From NCBI RefSeq assembly GCF_000242595.2, contig NC_017098.1, positions 2,561,501-2,625,500 on the forward strand: a stretch of DNA of 64,000 nt, given 5' to 3'. This DNA is from Spirochaeta africana DSM 8902 (GTDB taxonomy: Bacteria; Spirochaetota; Spirochaetia; DSM-27196; DSM-8902). A model generated the notes under the pieces. The model was not told where the DNA came from, did no database searches, and saw only the letters and a program-made list of their open reading frames with translations. Of the stretch, positions 25,794 through 34,809 are shown piece after piece; position 1 is the stretch's first letter, and the number at the start of each line of letters is the position of its first letter. A program made the position numbers and the translations under genes.

Positions 25794-27072
25794 ATCAGCA
25801 CGTGAACGCGTAGTAATCACCGGCATGGGCATCGTTGCTCCCAACGCCCATGGACTACCGGAATATGAGGATGCATTGCGCACCGGGCGCTCCGGCATCC
25901 GCTTTGTACCGAAGCTTGAGGAGCTGAAGTTCAGCTGCCAGGTGGGCGGGATTCCACAGGGCATGGACGAGAAGAAGCACGACTACTTCAGCGATGATCT
26001 GCTGCGCGCTATGAACAGCTCAATGATCTATGCCGGCATTGCGGCCATCGACTGCTGGCGGGATGCCGGTCTGCCGGAACATCCGGTAGAGGATGAGGTG
26101 GTCGACTGGGACACCGGGGCCATCGTCGGTACCGGGATCGGCGGGGCCGATACCCTGGGCGAAAAGGTGGTTCCCAAGGTTGATGCCGGCAGCACCCGGC
26201 GGCTGGGCAGCACCATGGTGGAACAGACCATGGCCAGCGCAGTCAGCGCCCGCATTGGCGGGCTGCTGGGGCTGGGCGGCCAGGTAACCACCAACTCCAG
26301 TGCCTGCTCTACCGGTACCGAGGCCATCATCATGGCGTATGAGAGGATTCGCAGCGGGCAGGCCAAGCGCATGCTGGCCGGCGGGGCCGAGGGCCACAGT
26401 CATTATATATGGGCCGGGTTTGATGCGATGCGGGTGCTGGGGCGCGGCTTCAACGACACCCCGGAAAAGGCATCGCGCCCGATGAGCGCCAGCACCGGCG
26501 GGTTTATCCCCGGATCCGGCGCCGGGATTCTGATGCTGGAAAGCCTGGAGAGTGCCCTGGAGCGTGGCGCGACCATCTACGCCGAGATACTGGGCGGGAG
26601 CATCAACAGCGGCGGACAGCGCGGCAAGGGCAGTATGACCGCCCCCAACCCTGAAGGGGTACGCCGCTGCATCCGCGCGGCAATCGATGCCGCCGGGATC
26701 AAGCCGCAGGATATCGACCTGGTGAACGGCCACCTGACCGGCACCATGGCCGACCCGCTGGAGGTAGAGAACTGGCGGGCAGCCTTGGATGTAGAGCCGG
26801 CACAGATCCCCTACATCAACGGCACCAAGTCCCTGATCGGGCACGGCCTGGGGGCCGCCGGCGGGATGGAGTGTGTTGCCGCGGTGCTGCAGCTGCACAA
26901 GGGGTTCATCCATGGTTCGGTAAACTGCGAGGATCTGCATCCGGATCTGGCGGCATTCGAGAGCCGGATCGTGCGCGAAACCCGCGACACCGACGCCCGC
27001 ATCCTGGCCAAGGCCAGCTTCGGGTTCGGGGATGTAAACGCCTGCACCATCTTTGCACGCTACACGGATTAA
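25783..27072 (+). CDS. 3-oxoacyl-ACP synthase II-like protein (FabF/FabB type)
   Basis: 429 residues, full length. The thiolase-fold active site is Cys175 (TNSSACSTGTEA), His317 (VNGHLTGTMADPLE) and His354 (TKSLIGHGLGAAG). In FabF the first His lies in N-A-H-G-T-S-T; here the motif reads N-G-H-L-T-G-T, an unusual variant that keeps the His. It elongates acyl-ACP with malonyl-ACP. Overlaps fabZ by 11 bp. Divergence near the active site suggests a specialised chain or substrate. Confidence 0.9.
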   Translation: MSNKSARERVVITGMGIVAPNAHGLPEYEDALRTGRSGIRFVPKLEELKFSCQVGGIPQGMDEKKHDYFSDDLLRAMNSSMIYAGIAAIDCWRDAGLPEHPVEDEVVDWDTGAIVGTGIGGADTLGEKVVPKVDAGSTRRLGSTMVEQTMASAVSARIGGLLGLGGQVTTNSSACSTGTEAIIMAYERIRSGQAKRMLAGGAEGHSHYIWAGFDAMRVLGRGFNDTPEKASRPMSASTGGFIPGSGAGILMLESLESALERGATIYAEILGGSINSGGQRGKGSMTAPNPEGVRRCIRAAIDAAGIKPQDIDLVNGHLTGTMADPLEVENWRAALDVEPAQIPYINGTKSLIGHGLGAAGGMECVAAVLQLHKGFIHGSVNCEDLHPDLAAFESRIVRETRDTDARILAKASFGFGDVNACTIFARYTD

Positions 27073-27138
27073 CAGAGGCATACAGAAGCAAAACACGGGC
27101 TCCAGCCCGAAAAACCAACTACCCTTAAGGAGGGAGAC

Positions 27139-27387
27139 ATGAGCAAGCAGGAAGTATTCGACAAGGTAGTGGCCATCATCGGTCCGTTTGCCAAGGATGA
27201 AGAGGCACTGAAGGGTGCCACCGAGGAGACCAACATCCTCACCGATCTGAAGGTAAACTCTGCCCGACTGGTGGACATCATCCTGGACTTCGAGGATCAG
27301 TTTGATATCGCTATCGACGATGATGCTGCCGACCAGATTCAGACCCTGGGCGACGCAGTGAACAAGATCCTGGAGATCAAGGGTTAA
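27139..27387 (+). CDS. Acyl carrier protein
   Basis: 82 residues, acidic, with the four-helix ACP pattern. The phosphopantetheine attachment site is Ser41 in LKVNSARLVDIILDFED. The usual D-S-L is replaced by N-S-A, so this is a dedicated rather than housekeeping carrier. AAGGAGGGAGAC before the ATG is a strong Shine-Dalgarno. It carries the growing chain for the adjacent enzymes and is probably charged by the phosphopantetheinyl transferase at 28206. Confidence 0.92.
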   Translation: MSKQEVFDKVVAIIGPFAKDEEALKGATEETNILTDLKVNSARLVDIILDFEDQFDIAIDDDAADQIQTLGDAVNKILEIKG

Positions 27388-27388
27388 T

Positions 27389-28234
27389 ATGCAGCACGCA
27401 GCACGGAAGGGGCAGTCGTCACACGACCAGGAGTCGCTGCGCGCGGCCCGGTCGGCCGCAAAGCGTTTGCTGAACCGGGCTGCCCGGTTCGGTCTACGCA
27501 TGCAGGCCCTGCTGGCGCGCCTCTTCCTGCCGCTGCTGTACCCTACCTATCATATTCTGTTGCGGTTTGTGCTGGGCTATTCCATGCCCGGCTACCGCAA
27601 GGTGCGGGCCGACATCCGCAAGGCTGTCGGCCGCAAGCGCCGCCCGCTGCTGATCTGCCCGAATCACCTTACCATGATCGACTCGATCATCCTGATGTGG
27701 GCATTGACCCCGTGGTGGCGCACCTTCTGGGATCTGCGGTTCTTCTCCTGGAACACCCCCGAAAAAACCAACTTCGCCCATATCCCGGTACTGCGATTCT
27801 TTACCTACATCGGCAAGTGCATCGAGGTCGTTCGGCGCGCCCCGCGCGAGGAAACCCAGAAACTGCTGGCCAAGCTCAAACTGCTGTTGGCCAGCGGACA
27901 GAGCCTGATGATCTTCCCCGAAGGCAAGCGCAGCCGTACCGGCCGGGTAGATACCGAGGATTATGCCTACGGGGTGGGCAAGCTGATCCAGGATCTGTAC
28001 CAGATGGGGGCCGAACCCGAAGTTCTGTGCCTCTACCTGCGCGGTGAGCACCAGGACAGCTACAGCACCATACCGGTCCGCGGCGAACGTTTTCATCTGA
28101 GCTTTCGCCTGATCCAGCCCCATTCGGAACAGGATGGGCTGCGCGCGCATCGTGACATCTCCCGGCAGATCATTACCCAGCTGACCGAGATGGAGGACGA
28201 GTACTTTGCTGCTGCCACTGAGACTGGGCAATGA
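27389..28234 (+). CDS. 1-acylglycerol-3-phosphate acyltransferase-like protein (PlsC family)
   Basis: 281 residues. Motif I is NHLTMID (NHxxxxD), with the FPEGKRSRTGR motif III further on (about residue 178), as in glycerolipid acyltransferases. Hydrophobic stretches near residues 35-60 should anchor it to the inner membrane. It likely moves the chain made on the neighbouring ACP onto a lysophospholipid or another acceptor. Starts 2 bp after the ACP stop. Confidence 0.85.
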   Translation: MQHAARKGQSSHDQESLRAARSAAKRLLNRAARFGLRMQALLARLFLPLLYPTYHILLRFVLGYSMPGYRKVRADIRKAVGRKRRPLLICPNHLTMIDSIILMWALTPWWRTFWDLRFFSWNTPEKTNFAHIPVLRFFTYIGKCIEVVRRAPREETQKLLAKLKLLLASGQSLMIFPEGKRSRTGRVDTEDYAYGVGKLIQDLYQMGAEPEVLCLYLRGEHQDSYSTIPVRGERFHLSFRLIQPHSEQDGLRAHRDISRQIITQLTEMEDEYFAAATETGQ

Positions 28235-29309
28235 TGTAGTCGCCTGGAACAGCCGCGAGGCGCAGGAACACCAGCCCGGCAGCCGCCGCGCCCAGCGATT
28301 CCTGCAGCGGATTCTGCACCCGGCCGAGTTGCCGCTTTTTCACCAGCTCTCTGCCGATTGGCAGGATGAGAACCGGCAGGCTGATGGTCGGTGGGGCGAG
28401 CGTGCGCAGGCGCGGCTGGTTGATAGTCTGCCTGGCGAGCGTGCGCAGGCCGAGTTCGAGCAGGCGCAGGCGCGGCTGGCCGAGCGCCGGTGCACCCCCC
28501 TTCCCCAATCAGAACCCGATCCCTGCCTGCCGAGCCTGTCCTGGCATCAGGCCCTGTGGTGTATCTGGGCCGCCAAGGAGGCTGCATTCAAGGCTGCCGC
28601 CAAGATTATTCCCGACCTGCCCTTTTCCCCCTCCGCTATCCTGGTTCAGATGCTGCCGACAGGTGCCGCTGCTGCCAGGACGTGGTACGAACAGCCCGGT
28701 GGCGATAGTATCCCGGTAAAGGATTCCGCCTGCCGGCAGCTGCGGCCACTGGCATCGGGATGGGCTATGGTGCGCGGTCAATGGTTTGCGATCCAGTGGG
28801 AGGCCGATGCGGAAGCGGTGCATGCGGTAGCGGTCGGGCCGTATCTGCGTCCGGACGCATCGGCAGAAGCGGGCGTGCAGGGAGCGGCGACAGAAGCGGG
28901 GCTGCCGGGAGCAGGGGCGGCCCCGGCGGCGACGACACCAGCGGCGGCCACACCAGCGGTGGTTGCTGCCGATTGGGCGCCGACCGCACTGCCCGGATCG
29001 GCCCCGGCGGGGCCGATCCGGGTGCTGCATGCGGTTGCCGGACACGACGAGGTGCTGCTGCCGGATCATGAGGGGGCGACGGCCGCGCGGGCCTCGGCTG
29101 CGGTGCGTCGCCTGGCTGGCCAGCTGTTACAACACGTACCGGGTCTGCAGCAGCTGCAGCTGGAGATTCGCCGGCATCCTCTGCCTTCGGGGATTCTGAG
29201 CGCTCCACGGGTGTACCCACAGCACAATGCAGAAAACCAACCCTTGCAATCGGTCGATATCAGCCTGAGCCACGACGGCCCGTGGGCGGCTGCCGCGGTG
29301 CTGTACTGA
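28206..29309 (+). CDS. 4'-phosphopantetheinyl transferase with low-complexity insertion
   Basis: 367 residues from a TTG at 28206, overlapping plsC by 29 bp. The magnesium-binding motif GNDVVAW (residues 8-14) and WAAKEAAFKAAAK (about 120-132) are those of AcpS/Sfp-type enzymes, which attach phosphopantetheine from CoA to the ACP serine. DISLSHDGPWAAAAV at the C-terminus is also typical. The protein is much longer than usual because of an Ala/Gly/Pro-rich insertion (about 220-275) and a short repeated segment near residues 65-98 (ERAQA units). Last gene of the operon; natural partner is the ACP at 27139. Confidence 0.82.
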   Translation: MLLPLRLGNDVVAWNSREAQEHQPGSRRAQRFLQRILHPAELPLFHQLSADWQDENRQADGRWGERAQARLVDSLPGERAQAEFEQAQARLAERRCTPLPQSEPDPCLPSLSWHQALWCIWAAKEAAFKAAAKIIPDLPFSPSAILVQMLPTGAAAARTWYEQPGGDSIPVKDSACRQLRPLASGWAMVRGQWFAIQWEADAEAVHAVAVGPYLRPDASAEAGVQGAATEAGLPGAGAAPAATTPAAATPAVVAADWAPTALPGSAPAGPIRVLHAVAGHDEVLLPDHEGATAARASAAVRRLAGQLLQHVPGLQQLQLEIRRHPLPSGILSAPRVYPQHNAENQPLQSVDISLSHDGPWAAAAVLY

Positions 29310-29329
29310 AGCCAGGCACATTCCCATCC

Positions 29330-31756
29330 CTATGCCGTACGTTCTCCGGACTGCAGCTCTGCTCGTACCAGCTCTGCTGCCTGCTGCATATTCCGCAGCG
29401 CCGCCCGCACCTCGTCCCAGCGGCGGGTTTTCAGCCCGCAGTCGGGATTGATCCACAACCGCTCGGGCGGCAGATGCCCCAGGGCGATGCGGATCCGCCG
29501 CGCCAACTGCTCGGTCGAGGGGATCAACGGGCTGTGAATGTCGTATACCCCGGGTCCCAACTCATGCAGCCCGGCCTCCTGGTGCAGACTTTCCAGCAAC
29601 GCCATCTCGGAGCGGCTGGTTTCAATAGTCAGGACATCCGCATCCATTGCGGCAACGGCATCCAGCAGGGTGGAGAAATCCGAGTAGCACATATGGGTAT
29701 GTATCTGGGTGGAATCCTGCACCCCGGCTGAGCAGCGGCGAAATGCGGCACTGGCCCACTCGGCATACCCGGGCCAATCCAGCCGCTTGAGCGGCTGCGC
29801 CTCCTTGAAGGCGGCCTCATCAATCTGGATGATCGAGGTTCCCTGTGCCTCGAGGTCCCGCACCTCCTGTGCCAGGGCTGCCGCTGTCTGGAAGACCTGG
29901 TCTCTCACCGGGATATCCACGCGAGGAAAAGACCATTTCACCATGGTGACCGGCCCGGTAAGCATTCCCTTGACCGGGCGATCCGTACAGGACTGGGCAT
30001 AGCCGATCCATTCAAGGGTGATCGGTTCGGGGCGGGTAATATCGCACCAGATAATGGCCGGCTTTACACAGCGACTGCCGTAGGACTGTACCCAGCCAAA
30101 CCCGGTTTCGGCAAATCCGTCCAGATGCCCGGCAAAATACTCCACCATGTCGTTGCGCTCCGGTTCACCATGCACCAGCACATCCAGACCAATCTCCTCC
30201 TGTTCCTTGATGGTACGGGCAATCTCTTCCCGTATCGTCGCGGTGTAGGCAGTCCCGGTAATCTCACCACGGCGAAATGCCCGTCGCACACGACGCAACT
30301 CCGGGGTTTGGGGAAAGGAGCCGATAGTGGTTGACGGCAGCAGCGGTAGCTGCAGTTTTTCATGCTGCAGCTTGGCGCGCCGTGCATAGGGCGACCTGGC
30401 GGGGGCTGTCTGTGCCGGTGCAGCGTTGCAGCCCTGCTGTTCCTGATACTCCCGGCAGCGCGCCCGGCAGGCACGATGCTCGGCCAGGGCCTGCTGTGTC
30501 TCCCCGGTCGGGGTAAAACCCGCGTCATCTCCGGCACAAAGTGCCTGTCGCAGCAGAACCAGTTCAGCCAGCTTTTCCCGGGCAAAGGCCAGCCCTGCCA
30601 GCAGCGGCTCGGGCACCAGGCCGTGTTCGGATTCCAGGCTGTACGGCAGATGCAGCAGCGAGCAGGAGGGTGCTAGCAACAACTCCCTCCGGTGGGCGAA
30701 AAGTCGCAATTGCTCCAGCAGGGCATCAAGGTCCGCTTTCCAGACCCCCCTCCCATCGAGCACCCCCAGCGACAACTGCTGCGGCAGCCCGTTCAGCCGG
30801 GACAGATCCAGGTTGATCGCCGAACCCTGCGTGGTCTGCGGTTTTGCTCCCGCTGTGACCTGCTGACCCCAGCCGCTGCCAACCAGATCCAGATGCACGG
30901 CATCGACCGGCAGGCGCGCAATCAGCTCGAGATTCTCGTTGGCAAACTCGAAATAGGTGGCCAGCAGGGTTTTTGGGGCCTGCGGGATCTCCTGCAGCTC
31001 ACGGTAGGAAACCTCAATCCCCTGCAACCACTCAGGGCTCAGGCTGTCCAGCACCAGTATCGGCTCCTCCAGCTGCACCCAGGCAACCCCCTCCTGAGCC
31101 AGCAGCCCAAGCAGCTCGGCATACACCGTTGTCAGCCGGGGCAGCAGTTCAAGAGCCCCTGCCTGCCCGGCTGCCCCGCAGGCATCCCCCGCGCAGCAGG
31201 CTGCACCCGCGGCACTGCCTGTTCCGCCGGTCTCTCGCAGTGAACTCAGATACAGAAAGGTAGCCGGTCCGATCAGGGCATACTTCAGCGGGGTATCCGG
31301 CCCCAGCTCGCGGCGCGCGGTTCGTATCTGCCCGCGAACATCCTCCGGGAACAGACGAAAGCTGCAGCGACTGTCCAGCTCGGGCACAATGTAGTGGTAG
31401 TTGGTATTGAACCACTTGCGCATGGCCAGCGGCTCGACATCTCCATCGCTGTGGGTCGCCCCGCGCGCCAGTGCGAACCCCAGGTTCAGGCGATCGTACA
31501 GACCCAGGCCGCGAAATCGCTGCGGCACAGCATCGAACAGCAGGGCAGTATCCAGCATCCGGTCGTAGTACGAGAAATCCCCGACCGTGACGATATCCAG
31601 CTCGCGCTGATAGCGCAAACTCAGCCGCTGCATCTCCAGGCCGACCTCGCGCAGCTGATTGCGGTTTATCATTCCGTTCCAGTAGGACTCCAGGGCCTTC
31701 TTGAGTTCACGCCGCTCTCCGATCCGCGGCAGCCCTAATGTATGTGTCTTCGGCAT
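29330..31756 (-). CDS. metE: Cobalamin-independent methionine synthase
   Basis: 808 residues (E. coli MetE is 753). It methylates homocysteine from 5-methyltetrahydropteroyl-triglutamate. The N-terminus begins as in the family (LGLPRIGERRELKKALESYW). The zinc site is present in the C-terminal barrel: IHTHMCYSDF (His, Cys), the Glu in TIETSRSEM and the Cys in NPDCGLKTR. An Ala/Gly/Cys-rich insertion (about residues 180-210) explains much of the extra length. AGGAGGAATCACT precedes the ATG. Divergent from metR, the usual pairing, so homocysteine-responsive activation is expected. Confidence 0.95.
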   Translation of the reverse strand: MPKTHTLGLPRIGERRELKKALESYWNGMINRNQLREVGLEMQRLSLRYQRELDIVTVGDFSYYDRMLDTALLFDAVPQRFRGLGLYDRLNLGFALARGATHSDGDVEPLAMRKWFNTNYHYIVPELDSRCSFRLFPEDVRGQIRTARRELGPDTPLKYALIGPATFLYLSSLRETGGTGSAAGAACCAGDACGAAGQAGALELLPRLTTVYAELLGLLAQEGVAWVQLEEPILVLDSLSPEWLQGIEVSYRELQEIPQAPKTLLATYFEFANENLELIARLPVDAVHLDLVGSGWGQQVTAGAKPQTTQGSAINLDLSRLNGLPQQLSLGVLDGRGVWKADLDALLEQLRLFAHRRELLLAPSCSLLHLPYSLESEHGLVPEPLLAGLAFAREKLAELVLLRQALCAGDDAGFTPTGETQQALAEHRACRARCREYQEQQGCNAAPAQTAPARSPYARRAKLQHEKLQLPLLPSTTIGSFPQTPELRRVRRAFRRGEITGTAYTATIREEIARTIKEQEEIGLDVLVHGEPERNDMVEYFAGHLDGFAETGFGWVQSYGSRCVKPAIIWCDITRPEPITLEWIGYAQSCTDRPVKGMLTGPVTMVKWSFPRVDIPVRDQVFQTAAALAQEVRDLEAQGTSIIQIDEAAFKEAQPLKRLDWPGYAEWASAAFRRCSAGVQDSTQIHTHMCYSDFSTLLDAVAAMDADVLTIETSRSEMALLESLHQEAGLHELGPGVYDIHSPLIPSTEQLARRIRIALGHLPPERLWINPDCGLKTRRWDEVRAALRNMQQAAELVRAELQSGERTA

Positions 31757-31815
31757 AGTGATTCCTCCTGTGCCGCATACTACCGAGGTTGAACAATAAA
31801 TAAAAATGATAAATA

Positions 31816-31831
31816 CTCATAATTGAATGAG
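31816..31831. promoter_or_regulatory. Putative MetR site in the metE-metR intergenic region
   Basis: CTCAT-AATTGA-ATGAG is a perfect 5-bp inverted repeat in the 110-bp divergent region; TGAA and TTCA half-sites also occur nearby (31824-31840). LysR-type regulators bind such interrupted palindromes. Confidence 0.4.
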
Positions 31832-31866
31832 CAGAATTCATGCCAAACCCATCTGGAGGAGCCTTT

Positions 31867-32745
31867 ATGCTGGAACGCGTGCACCTTGAGATTATCGATG
31901 CCCTGGATCGGACCGGCTCACTCACCCGGGCTGCCGATCAGCTCAACCTGACCCAGCCGGCCCTGACCCACAGTATCCGCAAGCTCGAAGGCCTGACCGG
32001 GGCAACCCTCTGGCAGCGCGAAGGCCGCACACTGCGCCTGACCCAGGCCGGGCAGCACCTGCTGCGCTCTGCCCGGCAACTCCTGCCCGGGCTGCAGGAA
32101 ACCGAGGCCACCCTGCAGGCCTACGGCACCGGCAAGCGCGGCCGCCTGCGACTGGGGGTTGAGTGTCATCCCTGCTTTGAGTGGCTGGTCGGCATTATCA
32201 ACGGATTTCTGCAGGCCTGGGAGGATGTCGAGCTGGATGTTACCCGGCAGTTCCAGTTCGACGGGCTGCAGGCCCTGCAGGAACGGGCTATCGACCTGCT
32301 GGTGACCCCGGATCATATTCCGCGGGATGGTCTCCGCTACCAGTCAATACACCGCTACGAGCTGCAGCTGCTGACTGCCGCCGACCATCCCCTGGCCGGG
32401 CGCCCCCACATCCAGCCGCAGGACCTCGCCGCCGAAACCCTGCTGACCTACCCCATCGCCGCCGAACGTCTGGATGTGTATACGCGCTTTCTGAATCCGG
32501 CCGGTATCCAGCCCCGTGAGCGCAAGATCGTGGAAACCATCGAGATCATGGTGCAGCTTGCCGCCGCCGGCCGCGGGGTCAGCACCTTCCCGGACTGGCT
32601 CATCCAGCGGCATGCCCGAACCAGCCCGGTCACCGGCATCCGACTGGGATCATCGGGAATTCAGAAAGAGCTGTATCTGGTGTGCCGCGAGGAAGATCGC
32701 GAGATCCCGTATATCCAGGACTTTCTCGAACGCTCACGTGCGTAA
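31867..32745 (+). CDS. metR: LysR-family regulator, MetR-like
   Basis: 292 residues from the ATG at 31867 (GGAGGAG 5 nt upstream); a start 27 bp earlier lacks this. N-terminal helix-turn-helix (SLTRAADQLNLTQPALTHSIRKLE), then a LysR substrate domain. HPCFEWL near residue 96-102 matches the C-F-x-W-L element of MetR, and the gene is divergent from metE. MetR uses homocysteine as co-activator for methionine biosynthesis genes. Confidence 0.9.
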   Translation: MLERVHLEIIDALDRTGSLTRAADQLNLTQPALTHSIRKLEGLTGATLWQREGRTLRLTQAGQHLLRSARQLLPGLQETEATLQAYGTGKRGRLRLGVECHPCFEWLVGIINGFLQAWEDVELDVTRQFQFDGLQALQERAIDLLVTPDHIPRDGLRYQSIHRYELQLLTAADHPLAGRPHIQPQDLAAETLLTYPIAAERLDVYTRFLNPAGIQPRERKIVETIEIMVQLAAAGRGVSTFPDWLIQRHARTSPVTGIRLGSSGIQKELYLVCREEDREIPYIQDFLERSRA

Positions 32746-32780
32746 CCTGCGCACCAGTATGTCTGGCGACAACTGCCGGC

Positions 32781-33743
32781 TCAGTATCCCGCCTGTTCGG
32801 TATTCCCGATGATGTAGCGAATCGAGGTTCGCAGCTGCTCCTGCTCCTCTGCCGTAAGCTCGTACCGCAGGCGTCCGTTGATCCCGGCATCGGTTGCAAT
32901 CCCGTTCTTGCCAACGAAATGGGGATAGCTGAATGCAACCTCCCGAAAATCCTCGAAACCTGACATTACCGCGGTTATCGGCAGGATCCGCCGTTCATCC
33001 CGCAGCACCGCCTGGGTGATAATCGCGACCGCCTGGGCCACTGCGTAGTAGGTCGACCCCTTGGCCTTGATGATGGTCTGGGCCGCCTGTCGTACATACT
33101 CGGTCGCCTGCCGCCGCAGCTCATCGTCCCCGCAGCCTGCATCACAATCCTGGCAGAACTCCTGTACCCCGACCCCGCCAAAGGTCACATTCGACCAGGC
33201 CGGAAAGGAGGTGTCTCCATGCTCCCCGATAACATAGCCATGTACATTCTGGGGATTTATACTGCAGCTGCGGCTCAGAAAGGTGCGCAGCCGCGCCGAA
33301 TCGATCACCGTCCCGGAGCCGATCACCTGATGCGCCGGCAGCCCGCTTTCGCGATATGCCACAAAGGTCAGTACGTCCACGGGATTGGTGACTACCAGGA
33401 TTACCCCGCCAAAGCCGGAGGCCATCAGATCCCCCACCATTGAGCGCATAATCCCGACATTGCGGTCCATCAGCTGCACCCGCGACTCATCCGGGCGCTG
33501 TTTCGCTCCCGCCGTAATGATCGCAATCTCGGCATCGCCGCAGGCCTCGTATCCCGCCGCATAGATGTTCGCCGTACTGCCCAGGGGCATCCCGTGGGTA
33601 ATATCCAGCACCTCGGCCTCTGCCTTTTCCCTGTTCACATCTACCAGTACCATCTCATTGGCCAGACCGCGATTCGAAAGATTATATGCAATCGTGGCCC
33701 CGACCGATCCGGCCCCGATAATAGCAATCTTGTTCTTGATCAT
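32781..33743 (-). CDS. ldh: L-lactate dehydrogenase
   Basis: 320 residues from the ATG at 33743, with GGGAGG upstream; a start 54 bp earlier is rejected. NAD-binding motif GAGSVGATIAYNL; catalytic His in GEHGDTSF; substrate Arg in the loop KQRPDESR, where Gln precedes Arg as in true LDH rather than malate dehydrogenase. It reduces pyruvate to L-lactate in fermentation, regenerating NAD. A Cys-rich surface loop (CQDCDAGCGDD) is unusual. Confidence 0.95.
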   Translation of the reverse strand: MIKNKIAIIGAGSVGATIAYNLSNRGLANEMVLVDVNREKAEAEVLDITHGMPLGSTANIYAAGYEACGDAEIAIITAGAKQRPDESRVQLMDRNVGIMRSMVGDLMASGFGGVILVVTNPVDVLTFVAYRESGLPAHQVIGSGTVIDSARLRTFLSRSCSINPQNVHGYVIGEHGDTSFPAWSNVTFGGVGVQEFCQDCDAGCGDDELRRQATEYVRQAAQTIIKAKGSTYYAVAQAVAIITQAVLRDERRILPITAVMSGFEDFREVAFSYPHFVGKNGIATDAGINGRLRYELTAEEQEQLRTSIRYIIGNTEQAGY

Positions 33744-33903
33744 GTCACACCTCCCGGTTGCTCTGCATAAACTACTACTGCCGGGGGCAATCGTCACTAT
33801 CCTGCCGGACGATCGTCGGAGCAGCGCGACTCAGGGTGGGTACAACACCAGAAACTGTCAAGGAAGCTCGAACTTGGCCGGCTCACTCGCCGTCCGCACA
33901 CCA

Positions 33904-34011
33904 CACGGGGGGAGCGCCCTCCCCCTCGCTGCAAACCCTGTTTCGGGGCTGCTGATCCTGCTCCGTCCCCTCCGCAGGGCAGCCCCGCGGGTTTTCCGCT
34001 GCCCCCTCCGT
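33904..34011. repeat. Dispersed GC-rich repeat, family 1, copy C
   Basis: Full-length copy, almost identical to copy D at 39662-39769 and close to copy A. It fills much of the stretch 33798-34026 between ldh and the thiamine importer; no other feature is seen there. Confidence 0.88.
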
Positions 34012-34026
34012 CAGGATAGGTACCTG

Positions 34027-34809
34027 CTACCAGTCGGCTCCCCAGAAGCGCAGGATCCCCAGGCGGTACGACACCGTCATAGCCACAGCCCAGACAGCAG
34101 TAACCAGCAGACACAGTAGCAGATCCCGTCTGCCGGGTCTGCCGGCGCTGCGACCGCCTTCCGGCCGGATCCCGGCTGTTTTCCAGCGCTCCAGCGAGAA
34201 CCCGCGCACCTCCATCGCCGCGGCCCCCCGCTCGGCCCGCCGCAGCGCGCCGAACAGCACACCCCTGGCCAGCGCCGGCCAGTGCCGCAACCGGCGACCT
34301 CCAGCCCGCAGTCGCAGCGACCGCTGCATCCAGCGCAGATCGTTCCCGACCAGCGGCAGAATCCGGTGGGCCGTCATCAAACCGTACCCTGCCGCCGGCG
34401 ACAAACCGGCGTTACGCATCAGGCTGTGCGCCAGGTCCTGCGGATGGGTGGTATAGCCAAAGAACACCCCCCACAATGCAAAGTTGGCGATCCGCAGCCC
34501 CAGAATAAGCCCCGGATTCCAGCGGGCATCGGCCTGGGCCGCCGACGACCCGAATACGTTATTGGCCAGAATCAGACTCCAGGCCGTTATGGCAAACACA
34601 AGCAGCACCGGCAGCAGCTGGTACGGCGCGATTCTGCCGCCGATCCAGATCAGCAGCAGTGCCGCCGCCGCGCCACTGCCCAGTACCAACGGATCCCACA
34701 GCACGGTTGCCAGCAGCACCGACACCAGCCCGCACCCCAGCTTTGCCACCGGGCTGCAGCCCTGCAGCCAGCCGGGTTTGGCTATGTGATCAAGCATGTT
34801 CAGCTGCAT
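34027..34809 (-). CDS. ykoC: ECF transporter transmembrane component (EcfT/YkoC)
   Basis: 260 residues with about five membrane segments and a cytoplasmic region containing the EcfT coupling motifs (for example SLRLRAGGRR and AMEVRGFSLERW, variants of the Ala-Arg-Gly motifs). It links the S component to the ATPase. Last gene of the ykoFEDC operon, overlapping the ATPase gene by 10 bp. Confidence 0.88.
   Translation of the reverse strand: MQLNMLDHIAKPGWLQGCSPVAKLGCGLVSVLLATVLWDPLVLGSGAAAALLLIWIGGRIAPYQLLPVLLVFAITAWSLILANNVFGSSAAQADARWNPGLILGLRIANFALWGVFFGYTTHPQDLAHSLMRNAGLSPAAGYGLMTAHRILPLVGNDLRWMQRSLRLRAGGRRLRHWPALARGVLFGALRRAERGAAAMEVRGFSLERWKTAGIRPEGGRSAGRPGRRDLLLCLLVTAVWAVAMTVSYRLGILRFWGADW

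Noticed and set aside
26020-27501. Long minus-strand open frame opposite fabF
   Set aside because: Antisense to conserved FabF and ACP; no similarity to known proteins.
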